Positions 34,797 to 42,298 of a stretch of 50,314 nt of DNA are shown in pieces. This stretch comes from Lachnospiraceae bacterium NK4A144 (GTDB taxonomy: Bacteria > Bacillota > Clostridia > Lachnospirales > Lachnospiraceae), in assembly GCA_000424365.1 (NCBI GenBank), contig AUJT01000028.1, forward strand, positions 1 to 50,314, written 5' to 3'. The position numbers were made by a program, and so were the translations under genes. Within the stretch, counting starts at the first letter, position 1. Every line of letters begins with the position of its first letter. The notes below the pieces were generated by a model, which was not told the origin of the DNA, ran no database searches, and was given only the letters and a program-made list of their open reading frames with translations.

Positions 34797-34989
34797 GTGT
34801 AAAACGTATAACTATATCCTGGAGCAATCAGCCGGCAGCACTTGGCGAATACGCTGCCCGAATAGGAAATTTCTGCGCACTGTTTGAGATGCGAAGCATC
34901 GAGTTGGGCAGAAATTTCCGAGTATATGAGGGCGGTGCGTGAGCTTAGTGCAGTCCGAGCGCGAAAGGATATAGTTATACGTTTTGCAC
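34797..34989. repeat. Large multi-helix palindromic element (family b), copy 1
   Basis: Helices: outer 24 bp at 34797-34820/34966-34989 (one G-U); CAGCACT 34836-34842 with 34947-34953; GCTGCCC region 34853-34859 with 34930-34935; GGAAATTTCTGC 34865-34876 with 34908-34919; and GATGC-GAA-GCATC at 34888-34900. The single-strand stretches AATCAGCCGGCAG, CGAATAGG, TTTGAGATGCGAAGCATCGA, GAGCTTAG and GTCCGAGCG recur in the copy at 45948-46142, whose helices have other sequences. It lies between the symporter terminator and the pgi element. Confidence 0.92.
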
Positions 34990-35163
34990 GTGCCTTGATG
35001 CGAAAATGTATATGTATAATGTTTCTGCTATGATAAAAAGCTATTTTTATGTCAGTGAGTAAAGGATTATTAAAAAAGACCGATAAATTTAAATAGGGCA
35101 TGAAAAGAACATTGTTAATAAAAAATCACAATGTCCTTGCTAATTACAAGCGAAACGGTCATA

Positions 35164-35365
35164 ATATGAAGTCAGGGTAAAAAACAATTTTTTTACCCTG
35201 ACCGATGACACGAATTGCTACGCTGCTAAAGCAGCTCGCGCAATTCTAAAACACTCGCATTCCGCGTAATACGCTACATGCTCATGTTTTGCGGGTTCCA
35301 AATAAAAAATCCTTTTTGTGCAAGCACAATCGGATTTTTTACTTTTAACCCTGTCATTATCATAT
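35164..35365. repeat. Palindromic modular intergenic element, full copy (family a), before pgi
   Basis: About 200 bp with the same hairpin order as the element at 26054. The first hairpin is CAGGGTAAAAA/TTTTTACCCTG, where the base changes relative to 26054 keep the pairing. Then come GAATTGC/GCAATTC, then AAAACA/TGTTTT around CTCGCATTCCGCG, then AAAAATCC/GGATTTTT around TTGTGCAAGCACAA, and the far end TTTTAACCCTG. It ends 20 nt before the -10 of pgi. Confidence 0.88.
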
Positions 35366-35384
35366 TTTCGTGCATGCCTACATA

Positions 35385-35390
35385 TATAAT
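35385..35390 (+). promoter_or_regulatory. -10 box upstream of pgi
   Basis: A perfect TATAAT lies 52 nt before the pgi start. The -35 would fall at the right end of the palindromic element (about 35362-35367), so the element may touch this promoter. Confidence 0.5.
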
Positions 35391-35442
35391 AGGAAACCGT
35401 ACAATGGATTCCTGACGGCATCAGAGAAGGAGGATTATTTAA

Positions 35443-37023
35443 ATGATTAATTGGAAAAATCTTGATACACTGAAGTCTTTTGAAGAACTCAGCAAAGTAG
35501 CCCGTGTAGACCTCGTAAAGGCTATGAGCGGCGAAAGCGGAGCAGAGCGTGTAAAGAAGTACTCCGTACCGATGGCTGAGGGAATGGCATATAACTATGC
35601 TGCAAAAGAAGTAGATGATGACGTACTCGCAGCACTTGCAAAGCTTGCTGATGAAGCACAGCTCACAGAAAAGTACGAAGAGCTCTACAACGGCGCAGTT
35701 ATCAATACAGGTGAAAAGAGAATGGTTCTTCACCAGCTCACACGTGGACAGCTTGGAAATAAAGTAGAAGCTGACGGCGTAGACAAGAGAGAGTTCTACA
35801 AGAAAGAGCAGAAGAGAATCGCAGAATTTGCAGAAAAGGTACACTCCGGTGCGATCGCAAACGCAGCAGGCGAGAAGTTTACAACAGTAGTACAGATCGG
35901 TATCGGCGGAAGTGATCTCGGTCCTCGCGCTATGTACCTCGCTCTTGAGAACTGGGCAAAGAAGAACAATAAGTTCAAGATGGAAGCAAAGTTCATCAGT
36001 AACGTAGATCCTGATGATGCATCAGCAGTACTTAATTCTATCGATGTAGCACACTCCATCTTTATCCTCGTATCAAAGTCCGGTACAACACTTGAGACAC
36101 TTACAAATCAGTCCTTCGTAATGGATGCACTGAAGAAGGCTGGTCTTGAGCCGGCTAAGCATATGATCGCTGTAACATCCGAGACATCACCGCTTGCACA
36201 CAGCGATGACTTTATCGAAGCATTCTACATGGATGATTATATCGGTGGACGTTACTCCTCAACATCAGGCGTAGGTGGAGCAGTGCTTTCACTCGCATTT
36301 GGCCCTGATGTATTCGCAGAGTTCCTTGACGGAGCAGCAGCTGAGGATAAGCTCGCTACAGAGAAGGATCTCCTGAAGAACCCGGCTATGCTCGATGCAC
36401 TTATCGGTGTATATGAGAGAAACGTACTTGGTTATCCGAGCACAGCAATCCTTCCGTACTCTCAGGGACTTAGCCGTTTCCCGGCACACCTGCAGCAGCT
36501 TGATATGGAGTCTAACGGTAAGTCTGTTAACCGTTTTGGTGAGCCTATCGACTATGTAACAGGACCGGTAATCTTCGGTGAACCCGGTACAAACGGCCAG
36601 CACTCCTTCTATCAGCTCCTTCACCAGGGAACAGACATCGTTCCGATGCAGTTCATCGGCTTCAAGAACAGCCAGATCGCAAACGATGTAGACATCCAGG
36701 GCAGCACAAGCCAGCAGAAGCTCTGCGCAAATGTAGCAGCTCAGATCGTAGCATTTGCATGTGGTAAGGCTGATGACAATAAGAATAAGAACTTCGAGGG
36801 CGGACGTCCGTCCAGCATCATCATTGGTGATCAGCTGAATCCGAAGACACTCGGCGCACTCCTTGCTCACTTCGAGAACAAGGTTATGTTCCAGGGCTTC
36901 GTATGGAACGTAAACAGTTTCGATCAGGAAGGTGTTCAGCTTGGTAAGGTCCTTGCAAAGAAGGTTCTTGCACACGAGACAGACGGAGCGCTCACAGAGT
37001 ACAGCAAGCTTCTTAATATCTGA
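35443..37023 (+). CDS. pgi: Glucose-6-phosphate isomerase
   Basis: A 526-aa enzyme that interconverts glucose 6-phosphate and fructose 6-phosphate. Signatures are IGIGGSDLGPRAMYLAL, SKSGTTLETLTNQ for phosphate binding, GGRYSSTSGVGGA, and the C-terminal region with VNSFDQEGVQLGKVL. The length is that of the longer bacterial form rather than the 450-aa clostridial form. Codon bias is strong, as in fba. GAAGGAGG lies upstream, and a strong terminator follows. Confidence 0.96.
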   Translation: MINWKNLDTLKSFEELSKVARVDLVKAMSGESGAERVKKYSVPMAEGMAYNYAAKEVDDDVLAALAKLADEAQLTEKYEELYNGAVINTGEKRMVLHQLTRGQLGNKVEADGVDKREFYKKEQKRIAEFAEKVHSGAIANAAGEKFTTVVQIGIGGSDLGPRAMYLALENWAKKNNKFKMEAKFISNVDPDDASAVLNSIDVAHSIFILVSKSGTTLETLTNQSFVMDALKKAGLEPAKHMIAVTSETSPLAHSDDFIEAFYMDDYIGGRYSSTSGVGGAVLSLAFGPDVFAEFLDGAAAEDKLATEKDLLKNPAMLDALIGVYERNVLGYPSTAILPYSQGLSRFPAHLQQLDMESNGKSVNRFGEPIDYVTGPVIFGEPGTNGQHSFYQLLHQGTDIVPMQFIGFKNSQIANDVDIQGSTSQQKLCANVAAQIVAFACGKADDNKNKNFEGGRPSSIIIGDQLNPKTLGALLAHFENKVMFQGFVWNVNSFDQEGVQLGKVLAKKVLAHETDGALTEYSKLLNI

Positions 37024-37049
37024 TAAACCAGCAATATAAAGAATTTATA

Positions 37050-37076
37050 GGGAGACCGCTTCGGCGGTCTCCTTTT
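37050..37076 (+). terminator. Intrinsic terminator of pgi
   Basis: GGAGACCGC pairs perfectly with GCGGTCTCC around a TTCG tetraloop, then four T. Confidence 0.9.
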
Positions 37077-37114
37077 CTATACTTTAAAATATACAAACGG
37101 TTGTTTTTTTACGA

Positions 37115-39043
37115 TTGTGGGGCTATGATACACAAGTAGAGAATTGGGTTATAAATATACAATGGGTGAGTAAATTGGGGATCACACAAACACTGAAAAA
37201 ACGGATAAAAGCGAACTGGATAAGTTTTGGTGATTTTATCAGAGAAGAAACAAATCTGATCGGTAAAAGCTGGAAGCAGGTTCTGCCTTTTATCCTTTTA
37301 TATACTTTTATAGGGGCACTGGTCAGAAATCTCGTTGGAGATACCATGAAGTGGTGCCTTGAAAAAATAATCGGCACAACATATATAGGACCGGAAAACC
37401 TCATATCAGCGATCACGTCCTTTAGAGCTATACTGCTCCTGCCGGTATTTGGGATAATAATCTCCTTCATATCCATAATGGAGATCGAAGCTCTCATATA
37501 TGGTTTCAGCATGGCTCGTATGGGCGCAAAGCCAACGATCACAGGTATGATGGCAGCTTCGCTCTATGCCTGTAAAAAAAGTGCACATCCGAGAAACTGG
37601 CTGATCATATTTTATGTAGTACTGCTGCTTCCTTTCACAAAGGTGTTGTCGCTTTCGAATGCGTCATCACTTTTGGAGATTCCCGGATTTGTAGAACAAT
37701 ATATAAGTGATAACGAAATATACAATCTGATCTATACAGCAATATATATCTTTTTTGTGGTAGTGGAATTCAAATGTATCTTTGCTCTGAACTGCTTCGT
37801 GTTGGAAGATATAGACTTTGTCTCCGCCTGTAAAAAGAGTCTCAGGCTGATACGGGGGAATTTTATTAAAACCGTCTCGATCCTGGGTATTTTATATGTG
37901 GTAGTTCATATTGTTATCGTATCCATTTCATCGGTAGTGTCCGCTAACTTTCAGGATCTGATAAGGCTGGTGCTTGGAAGCAATGGATCATTGTCCGAAG
38001 CATACAGGCTTGCAAACACGATATATCTGGTGAAAAGGTTCTTTGCTGCAGTTGCGTATCCCATGACAAATATCGCTGCGCTCACGACACTTTATTACGT
38101 CTATATGAAAGAAGCGCGCATAAAAACAGAAAGACCGAAGGTTTTTAATGAGTCAACACCTTCGGTCAGGCAGAAACTCATCGCAGCTGTTATTATCCTT
38201 AGTGCCGGAATATACGGTCTGATGGAAGTGCGTCCGTACCTTGGCTACATGACAGCAAAGCCCCATGAGCCGGGAATCGTAGCGCATAGAGGAGATTCTG
38301 TAGTAGCACCGGAAAACACTATGCCGGCATTTGAGCTGGCTCTTGCAGAAGAGCCGGAATGGGTGGAATTTGACGTCCATGAGACAAAAGACGGAGTGAT
38401 GGTCGTAAGTCATGATGACAATCTAAAGCGAGTCACCGGAAAAAAGGTATATGTACATGAACTTACTTATGAAGAACTTGAAAAACTTGACTGTGGTTCC
38501 TGGTTTTCGGATGAATATGCAGGGCTTAAGTTTTCGACATTTGATGAAGTACTGAAGACATTTAAGAACAGTAATATAAGGCTGCAGGTTGAGATCAAAC
38601 CTACAAAGTATGATCATGAATTAGAAGAAAAAGTGCTGCAGATCATAAATGATAACGGCATGCATGATCGCTGCATCATTACGAGCCTGAAAGCTGTGCC
38701 TCTAAAACGGATAAAAGAACTGGATCCTACCATGATCACGGCATATAGCATGTACATAGCATGGGATCATATAGAGGACATCACCTGGTCGGATTACTTT
38801 ACTATAGAAGAAAGCAACGTAACACCGGAACTCGTGGCAGACATTCATAAAGCCGGTAAAAAGTGCTTTGCATGGACTGTCAACTCAGAAGAAACAGTTC
38901 AAAATCTGGTGGACTGCAACGTGGACGGGATACTTACTGATGATCCTCAGATGATGTGGAATGCTTTGGATAAAGCAGATTATACCGGAGGAATCCGGAA
39001 ATTTATGAATATACTGGCAGATCGTTTAGTAGAAGGTTATTAA
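37115..39043 (+). CDS. Membrane-anchored glycerophosphodiester phosphodiesterase
   Basis: A 642-aa protein. The first 370 residues form a membrane domain with about seven hydrophobic segments (glycerophosphodiester phosphodiesterase membrane domain type). The C-terminal GDPD domain (about 385-630) has AHRGDSVVAPENTMPAFELAL, EFDVHETKDGVMVVSHDD with the catalytic His/Glu/Asp, and a QVEIKP pattern. It should release glycerol phosphate from lipid- or teichoic-acid-derived diesters outside or at the membrane. The start is uncertain: the listed TTG has no good ribosome site, and GTG or TTG starts 17-20 codons later are possible. Confidence 0.85.
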   Translation: MWGYDTQVENWVINIQWVSKLGITQTLKKRIKANWISFGDFIREETNLIGKSWKQVLPFILLYTFIGALVRNLVGDTMKWCLEKIIGTTYIGPENLISAITSFRAILLLPVFGIIISFISIMEIEALIYGFSMARMGAKPTITGMMAASLYACKKSAHPRNWLIIFYVVLLLPFTKVLSLSNASSLLEIPGFVEQYISDNEIYNLIYTAIYIFFVVVEFKCIFALNCFVLEDIDFVSACKKSLRLIRGNFIKTVSILGILYVVVHIVIVSISSVVSANFQDLIRLVLGSNGSLSEAYRLANTIYLVKRFFAAVAYPMTNIAALTTLYYVYMKEARIKTERPKVFNESTPSVRQKLIAAVIILSAGIYGLMEVRPYLGYMTAKPHEPGIVAHRGDSVVAPENTMPAFELALAEEPEWVEFDVHETKDGVMVVSHDDNLKRVTGKKVYVHELTYEELEKLDCGSWFSDEYAGLKFSTFDEVLKTFKNSNIRLQVEIKPTKYDHELEEKVLQIINDNGMHDRCIITSLKAVPLKRIKELDPTMITAYSMYIAWDHIEDITWSDYFTIEESNVTPELVADIHKAGKKCFAWTVNSEETVQNLVDCNVDGILTDDPQMMWNALDKADYTGGIRKFMNILADRLVEGY

Positions 39044-39048
39044 AAAAC

Positions 39049-39086
39049 TGCCCGGCAGGTTAAGTGAGCCTGCTGGGCAATTTTTT
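39049..39086 (+). terminator. Intrinsic terminator of the GDPD gene
   Basis: TGCCCGGCAGG pairs with CCTGCTGGGCA (one G-U), followed by ATTTTTT. Confidence 0.88.
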
Positions 39087-39096
39087 GTGCATTGTG

Positions 39097-39183
39097 CGGA
39101 GCACTTAGCGAGGTATTTTCGAGCTTAGTGCGTGCCATGCAAATTCACTTGGCGAGGTTTTATCGAGCCTAGTGATATTTGTT
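39097..39183. repeat. 87-bp double-hairpin repeat (family c), copy 2
   Basis: Second copy of the repeat at 30152-30238, in the same orientation and also directly after a terminator. About nine positions differ. The first hairpin is unchanged; in the second, AAGTTCGCT/AGCGTAACTT has become AAATTCACT/AGTGATATTT, with two pairs changed on both sides. Confidence 0.9.
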
Positions 39184-39202
39184 TTGATGCGCCGCGCGCG
39201 GA

Positions 39203-39231
39203 GAATCTGACAAAGTCGGATTCTTTGTTCT
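39203..39231. repeat. Hairpin repeat GAATCTGAC-AAA-GTCGGATTC followed by TTTGTTCT
   Basis: A 9-bp stem (one G-U) with a three-base loop. The right half and the following TTTGTTCT recur at 4501-4517 and 5366-5383. It lies just beyond the stop of the minus-strand cysteine desulfidase gene and could act as a terminator for a plus-strand transcript. Confidence 0.7.
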
Positions 39232-39239
39232 GGAAATTA

Positions 39240-40589
39240 TTAATCGGTATGAGTCATGATCTTTAAGATTTCCTGATCGGTAGCTCTCATGCCCTCTGAA
39301 CCGATATCTGAAACATTGCCTATGGTATTTTCGATATCGGAATCAAGGATACCGTCACCACCGTGGAATTTCTGACCGTACTGGCACATTTCAAAGCCCA
39401 TGATACCGGCATTTACAGAAAGAGCGATCTTTGCTGCACAGGATGGCTTCGCTCCGTCACAAATGATACCGGATGCAATAGCAAGGGAGTTTGACAAGGT
39501 CTGTGAAATAGTCTTGTAGTCAGCTCCGTACAGAAATGCTATGCCGCATCCTGCTGCACATCCCGCGCTAACCGCACCGCAAAAAGCAGAAAGTGCGCCG
39601 ATACCGTATTTAATGTGAACGGAAATAAGGTTTGAAATGAGCAAGGCGCGGAGCATGGTATCTTCGGAAACGCCAAGCTCTTTTGCATAAGTTATAACAG
39701 GCATTGTAACGGTGATGCCCTGATTACCGCTTCCGGAATTTATGACTACAGGGAGTTCGCAGCCGCTCATACGAGCATCGGATCCTGCGGCTGCATATGC
39801 CTGAGCCCTGTTTCTGACAGTGTTTCCGCCGGTTGCCAGCATGGTGCTTCCAATATTTGCGCCCCAGTTATTTTTAATACCCTCATTTGCTATAGCACTG
39901 TTGCACTTTATCTGACGGATAAGTATATCGCGAACAAGAGAAAGGTCGGTATTCTGGGCAAAATCAAGAATATTTGAAACAGTGAGCATAGCTTTTTTGG
40001 AAGCGATGCTGCTTGATGATTCGCAAGATTCTTCGTGTCCCGGAACAAAACCTGTATCGAGAAGAACATCGTTATTTTTCTTTTCAAAGATTATGTTTGT
40101 GTGGGTACGTGCTATCCTTACTTCGGAGCTGTCTTTTCCGGCAGAAAGGATTATGCGGATATACAGTTTTTCTGAATTTTTGGAAGCAGATACCGTTATG
40201 GGAGTATGAGAAAGAAAGTCTTTGATATCTACGCGATCCTGTTCAGTGATACCTGCGATCACTTCGAGTCTCAGTGAAGCGTCACCGGCTACGATACCTG
40301 CAGCAGCCGCTGCGGGAATTCCCTTCATTCCGTCAGTTCCGGGTACGACTACGCTCTTTGCATTCTTTATGATATTTCCGCTTACCTCGATCTCGCACTG
40401 ATCCGGAGTTTTTCCGAGTATACGGCGGGCTTCTGCGGCACAGTATGCGATTGCAATGGGTTCTGTGCAGCCGAGAGCCATATCAAGTTCATTTTTCAGG
40501 ATATCAGCAAAGTCAGTTTCGGTGAGATCACCATAAACATGATTAGCATTTTCTGTACTGATTTCTTTTGTTTCAAATGTGATCTTCAT
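39240..40589 (-). CDS. cyuA: L-cysteine desulfidase / serine dehydratase alpha-like protein (CyuA, UPF0597)
   Basis: A 449-aa protein of the CyuA/YhaM family, which degrades cysteine to pyruvate, ammonia and sulfide using an iron-sulfur cluster. The family start NELDMALGCTEPIAIAYCAAEARR, the glycine-rich NSGSGNQGITVTMPVITYAKE, CGAVSAGCAAGCGIAFLYGA and ICDGAKPSCAAK carry the conserved Cys ligands. GGGAGAA lies upstream. It is divergent from a LysR regulator, with a palindromic repeat (40697-40767) in between. Confidence 0.9.
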   Translation of the reverse strand: MKITFETKEISTENANHVYGDLTETDFADILKNELDMALGCTEPIAIAYCAAEARRILGKTPDQCEIEVSGNIIKNAKSVVVPGTDGMKGIPAAAAAGIVAGDASLRLEVIAGITEQDRVDIKDFLSHTPITVSASKNSEKLYIRIILSAGKDSSEVRIARTHTNIIFEKKNNDVLLDTGFVPGHEESCESSSSIASKKAMLTVSNILDFAQNTDLSLVRDILIRQIKCNSAIANEGIKNNWGANIGSTMLATGGNTVRNRAQAYAAAGSDARMSGCELPVVINSGSGNQGITVTMPVITYAKELGVSEDTMLRALLISNLISVHIKYGIGALSAFCGAVSAGCAAGCGIAFLYGADYKTISQTLSNSLAIASGIICDGAKPSCAAKIALSVNAGIMGFEMCQYGQKFHGGDGILDSDIENTIGNVSDIGSEGMRATDQEILKIMTHTD

Positions 40590-40696
40590 AGGCGTTCTCC
40601 CGGATTTGGTACTTTATTTTTTCATAATGTATCATGGAACTCTATATTTGAAAAATTGAAATAAATGAAAAGCCTTATTAATTATTTTGATATAAT

Positions 40697-40767
40697 GAAA
40701 ACGCGTAATGCTCGTGTTTTAGAATTGAGTGAGCTTCGTAAGAAGCGTAGCAATTCGTGTCATCATT
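40697..40767. repeat. Inner modules of a family a element, standing alone
   Basis: Read on the minus strand it gives AATGATGACACGAATTGCTA, a hairpin GAATTG/CAATTC around CGCTTC-TTAC-GAAGCTC, then a hairpin AAAACACG/CGCGTTTT around AGCATTA. These are the second and third hairpins of the element at 35164, without its outer ends. It sits in the divergent cyuA-lysR promoter region. Confidence 0.8.
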
Positions 40768-40789
40768 AAATGTCTCAAGGAGAGCGAAA

Positions 40790-41671
40790 ATGGAGTTTAA
40801 GAATCTCGATACATTTATAAGAGTTGCGGAACTGGAGAATTTTTCGGAAGCAGCGGAAGAACTTGGCTTTTCTCAGTCTACAGTTACTACTCAGATACAT
40901 ATGCTGGAGGAACAGCTGCATACTAAACTTTTTGACAGAAATGGAAAAAGGGTGAGTCTGTCTGCGGCAGGACGGAAGTTTCTGGAGTACAGCTATCGGA
41001 TAAGACAGGCAGAGGAAGAGGCGGCAGACTATTTCTTGAGGGAGCAGGAACCTGAGGGACTTTTACGGATCGGCATCATGGAATCGGTCTGTGCTTCGGG
41101 TTATGACAGGTATCTCATAGACTATATGCTGAAATATCCAAAAGTCACGGTAAAGCTGGAAGTCTGCACGACCTTTGAAGCTTTGGAACGCTTGGAAAAG
41201 GGAGAACTGGATGTGATCCTGACTCTCGATCACAGGATAAAGCGTGAAGACTGGGAAACAGTTTATGAAAAAGAAGAGGATATAGTCTTTTTCTGCTCGC
41301 CGGATCATCCTCTGGCAAAAAAGAAAAGTATAAAAGTTGAAGAACTGCTTACAGAAGATTTCCTTATGGTAGAAGAAAAGTGCAATTACAGAGAAGCCTT
41401 TGAACAGGACATGCAGACTCGTGGAAAAACTGTTAAATGCAGGATGGAGATAGGACACTGCGGAGTGATAATCGACGCAGCTGCCAAGGGACTCGGATTA
41501 TCACTTTTGCCGCGTTTTACCGTATGCGATGCTTTGGAGAAAGGTCGCGTTAAGGAATTAAATATATCTGACTATCATCTGCAAATGGATCTGCAGATGA
41601 TATATGACAAAAAACGTTGGAAAAGCCATGTATTAAAAGCATTTTTTGAAGTAATGGATATGCTGTGGTAA
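40790..41671 (+). CDS. LysR-family transcriptional regulator, probably of cyuA
   Basis: A 293-aa protein with an N-terminal LysR helix-turn-helix (FSEAAEELGFSQSTVTTQIHMLEEQ, about residues 16-40) and the two-lobed effector domain with ADP-type loop DVILTLDHR. Its divergence from cyuA suggests that it senses cysteine or a related thiol, which is inference. The ATG at 40790 follows AAGGAGAG; an earlier in-frame start at 40757 overlaps the palindromic repeat. Confidence 0.9.
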   Translation: MEFKNLDTFIRVAELENFSEAAEELGFSQSTVTTQIHMLEEQLHTKLFDRNGKRVSLSAAGRKFLEYSYRIRQAEEEAADYFLREQEPEGLLRIGIMESVCASGYDRYLIDYMLKYPKVTVKLEVCTTFEALERLEKGELDVILTLDHRIKREDWETVYEKEEDIVFFCSPDHPLAKKKSIKVEELLTEDFLMVEEKCNYREAFEQDMQTRGKTVKCRMEIGHCGVIIDAAAKGLGLSLLPRFTVCDALEKGRVKELNISDYHLQMDLQMIYDKKRWKSHVLKAFFEVMDMLW

Positions 41672-41730
41672 AATTTTCTATCAAAGGGAAAAGGTATTTG
41701 TAAGTATCAAAATGTGATCAGGAGGAGATT

Positions 41731-42126
41731 ATGGCTGGGATCAAAGACGCTTTTTCAAAGGGAATAACTACTATTAACATGAAAACAAACGGGCTTATGG
41801 AACAGAATAAGCTCAAGACATATATTTCTACACTTACACAGCAGGAGGAAGAACTGTACTCCAAGCTTGGACGTCTCATGTATCAGAACTGGAAAGAGGG
41901 AAGGATGGATACTTCTGTTTATACAGGAATGATGCAGGAAATAGATAAGAAAAAAGCAACTATCGCTGAGCAGCAGAAGAAGATCGAGGAGATAAAGGAG
42001 CAGGAAAATCAGGTACTTGGAACAGCAGGTCCGGCAGTTGATCCAAATGCTGTTTTTTGTGGTCATTGTGGTGCGCAGAATAATGCAGGAAGCAGATTTT
42101 GTTTCCGCTGCGGTCAGCAGTTGTAA
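41731..42126 (+). CDS. Coiled-coil protein with a C-terminal zinc ribbon
   Basis: A 131-aa soluble protein. Residues about 20-90 are charged and helical, likely a coiled coil (QQEEELYSKLGRL and AEQQKKIEEIKEQEN). The C-terminus FCGHCGAQNNAGSRFCFRCGQ is a double CxxC zinc ribbon. The next gene carries near-identical zinc ribbons, so the two may act together. AGGAGGAG lies upstream. The function is unknown. Confidence 0.85.
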   Translation: MAGIKDAFSKGITTINMKTNGLMEQNKLKTYISTLTQQEEELYSKLGRLMYQNWKEGRMDTSVYTGMMQEIDKKKATIAEQQKKIEEIKEQENQVLGTAGPAVDPNAVFCGHCGAQNNAGSRFCFRCGQQL

Positions 42127-42298
42127 TAGAAATGGATGACCTTAAGAAAATCTTATAAATTGAAACCGTATTATTTACAGGCTTTACTATGATATAATCA
42201 ACAAGACTGTCCATTATAAGATACATATATAAGAAACATGACAGTTTTTTGTCAGATATAGACTGACAACATAAGGAGAATATTAGGGAGGAAAAATT

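Noticed and set aside
34797-34989. Insertion sequence or group II intron remnant
   Set aside because: Too short, no coding part, and the differences between the two copies are compensated across stems, which is not expected for decaying mobile DNA.
35218-36975. Long minus-strand frames opposite pgi (208 and 228 codons)
   Set aside because: Same cause as for the aldolase: codon bias of a highly expressed gene. One also runs into the palindromic element.
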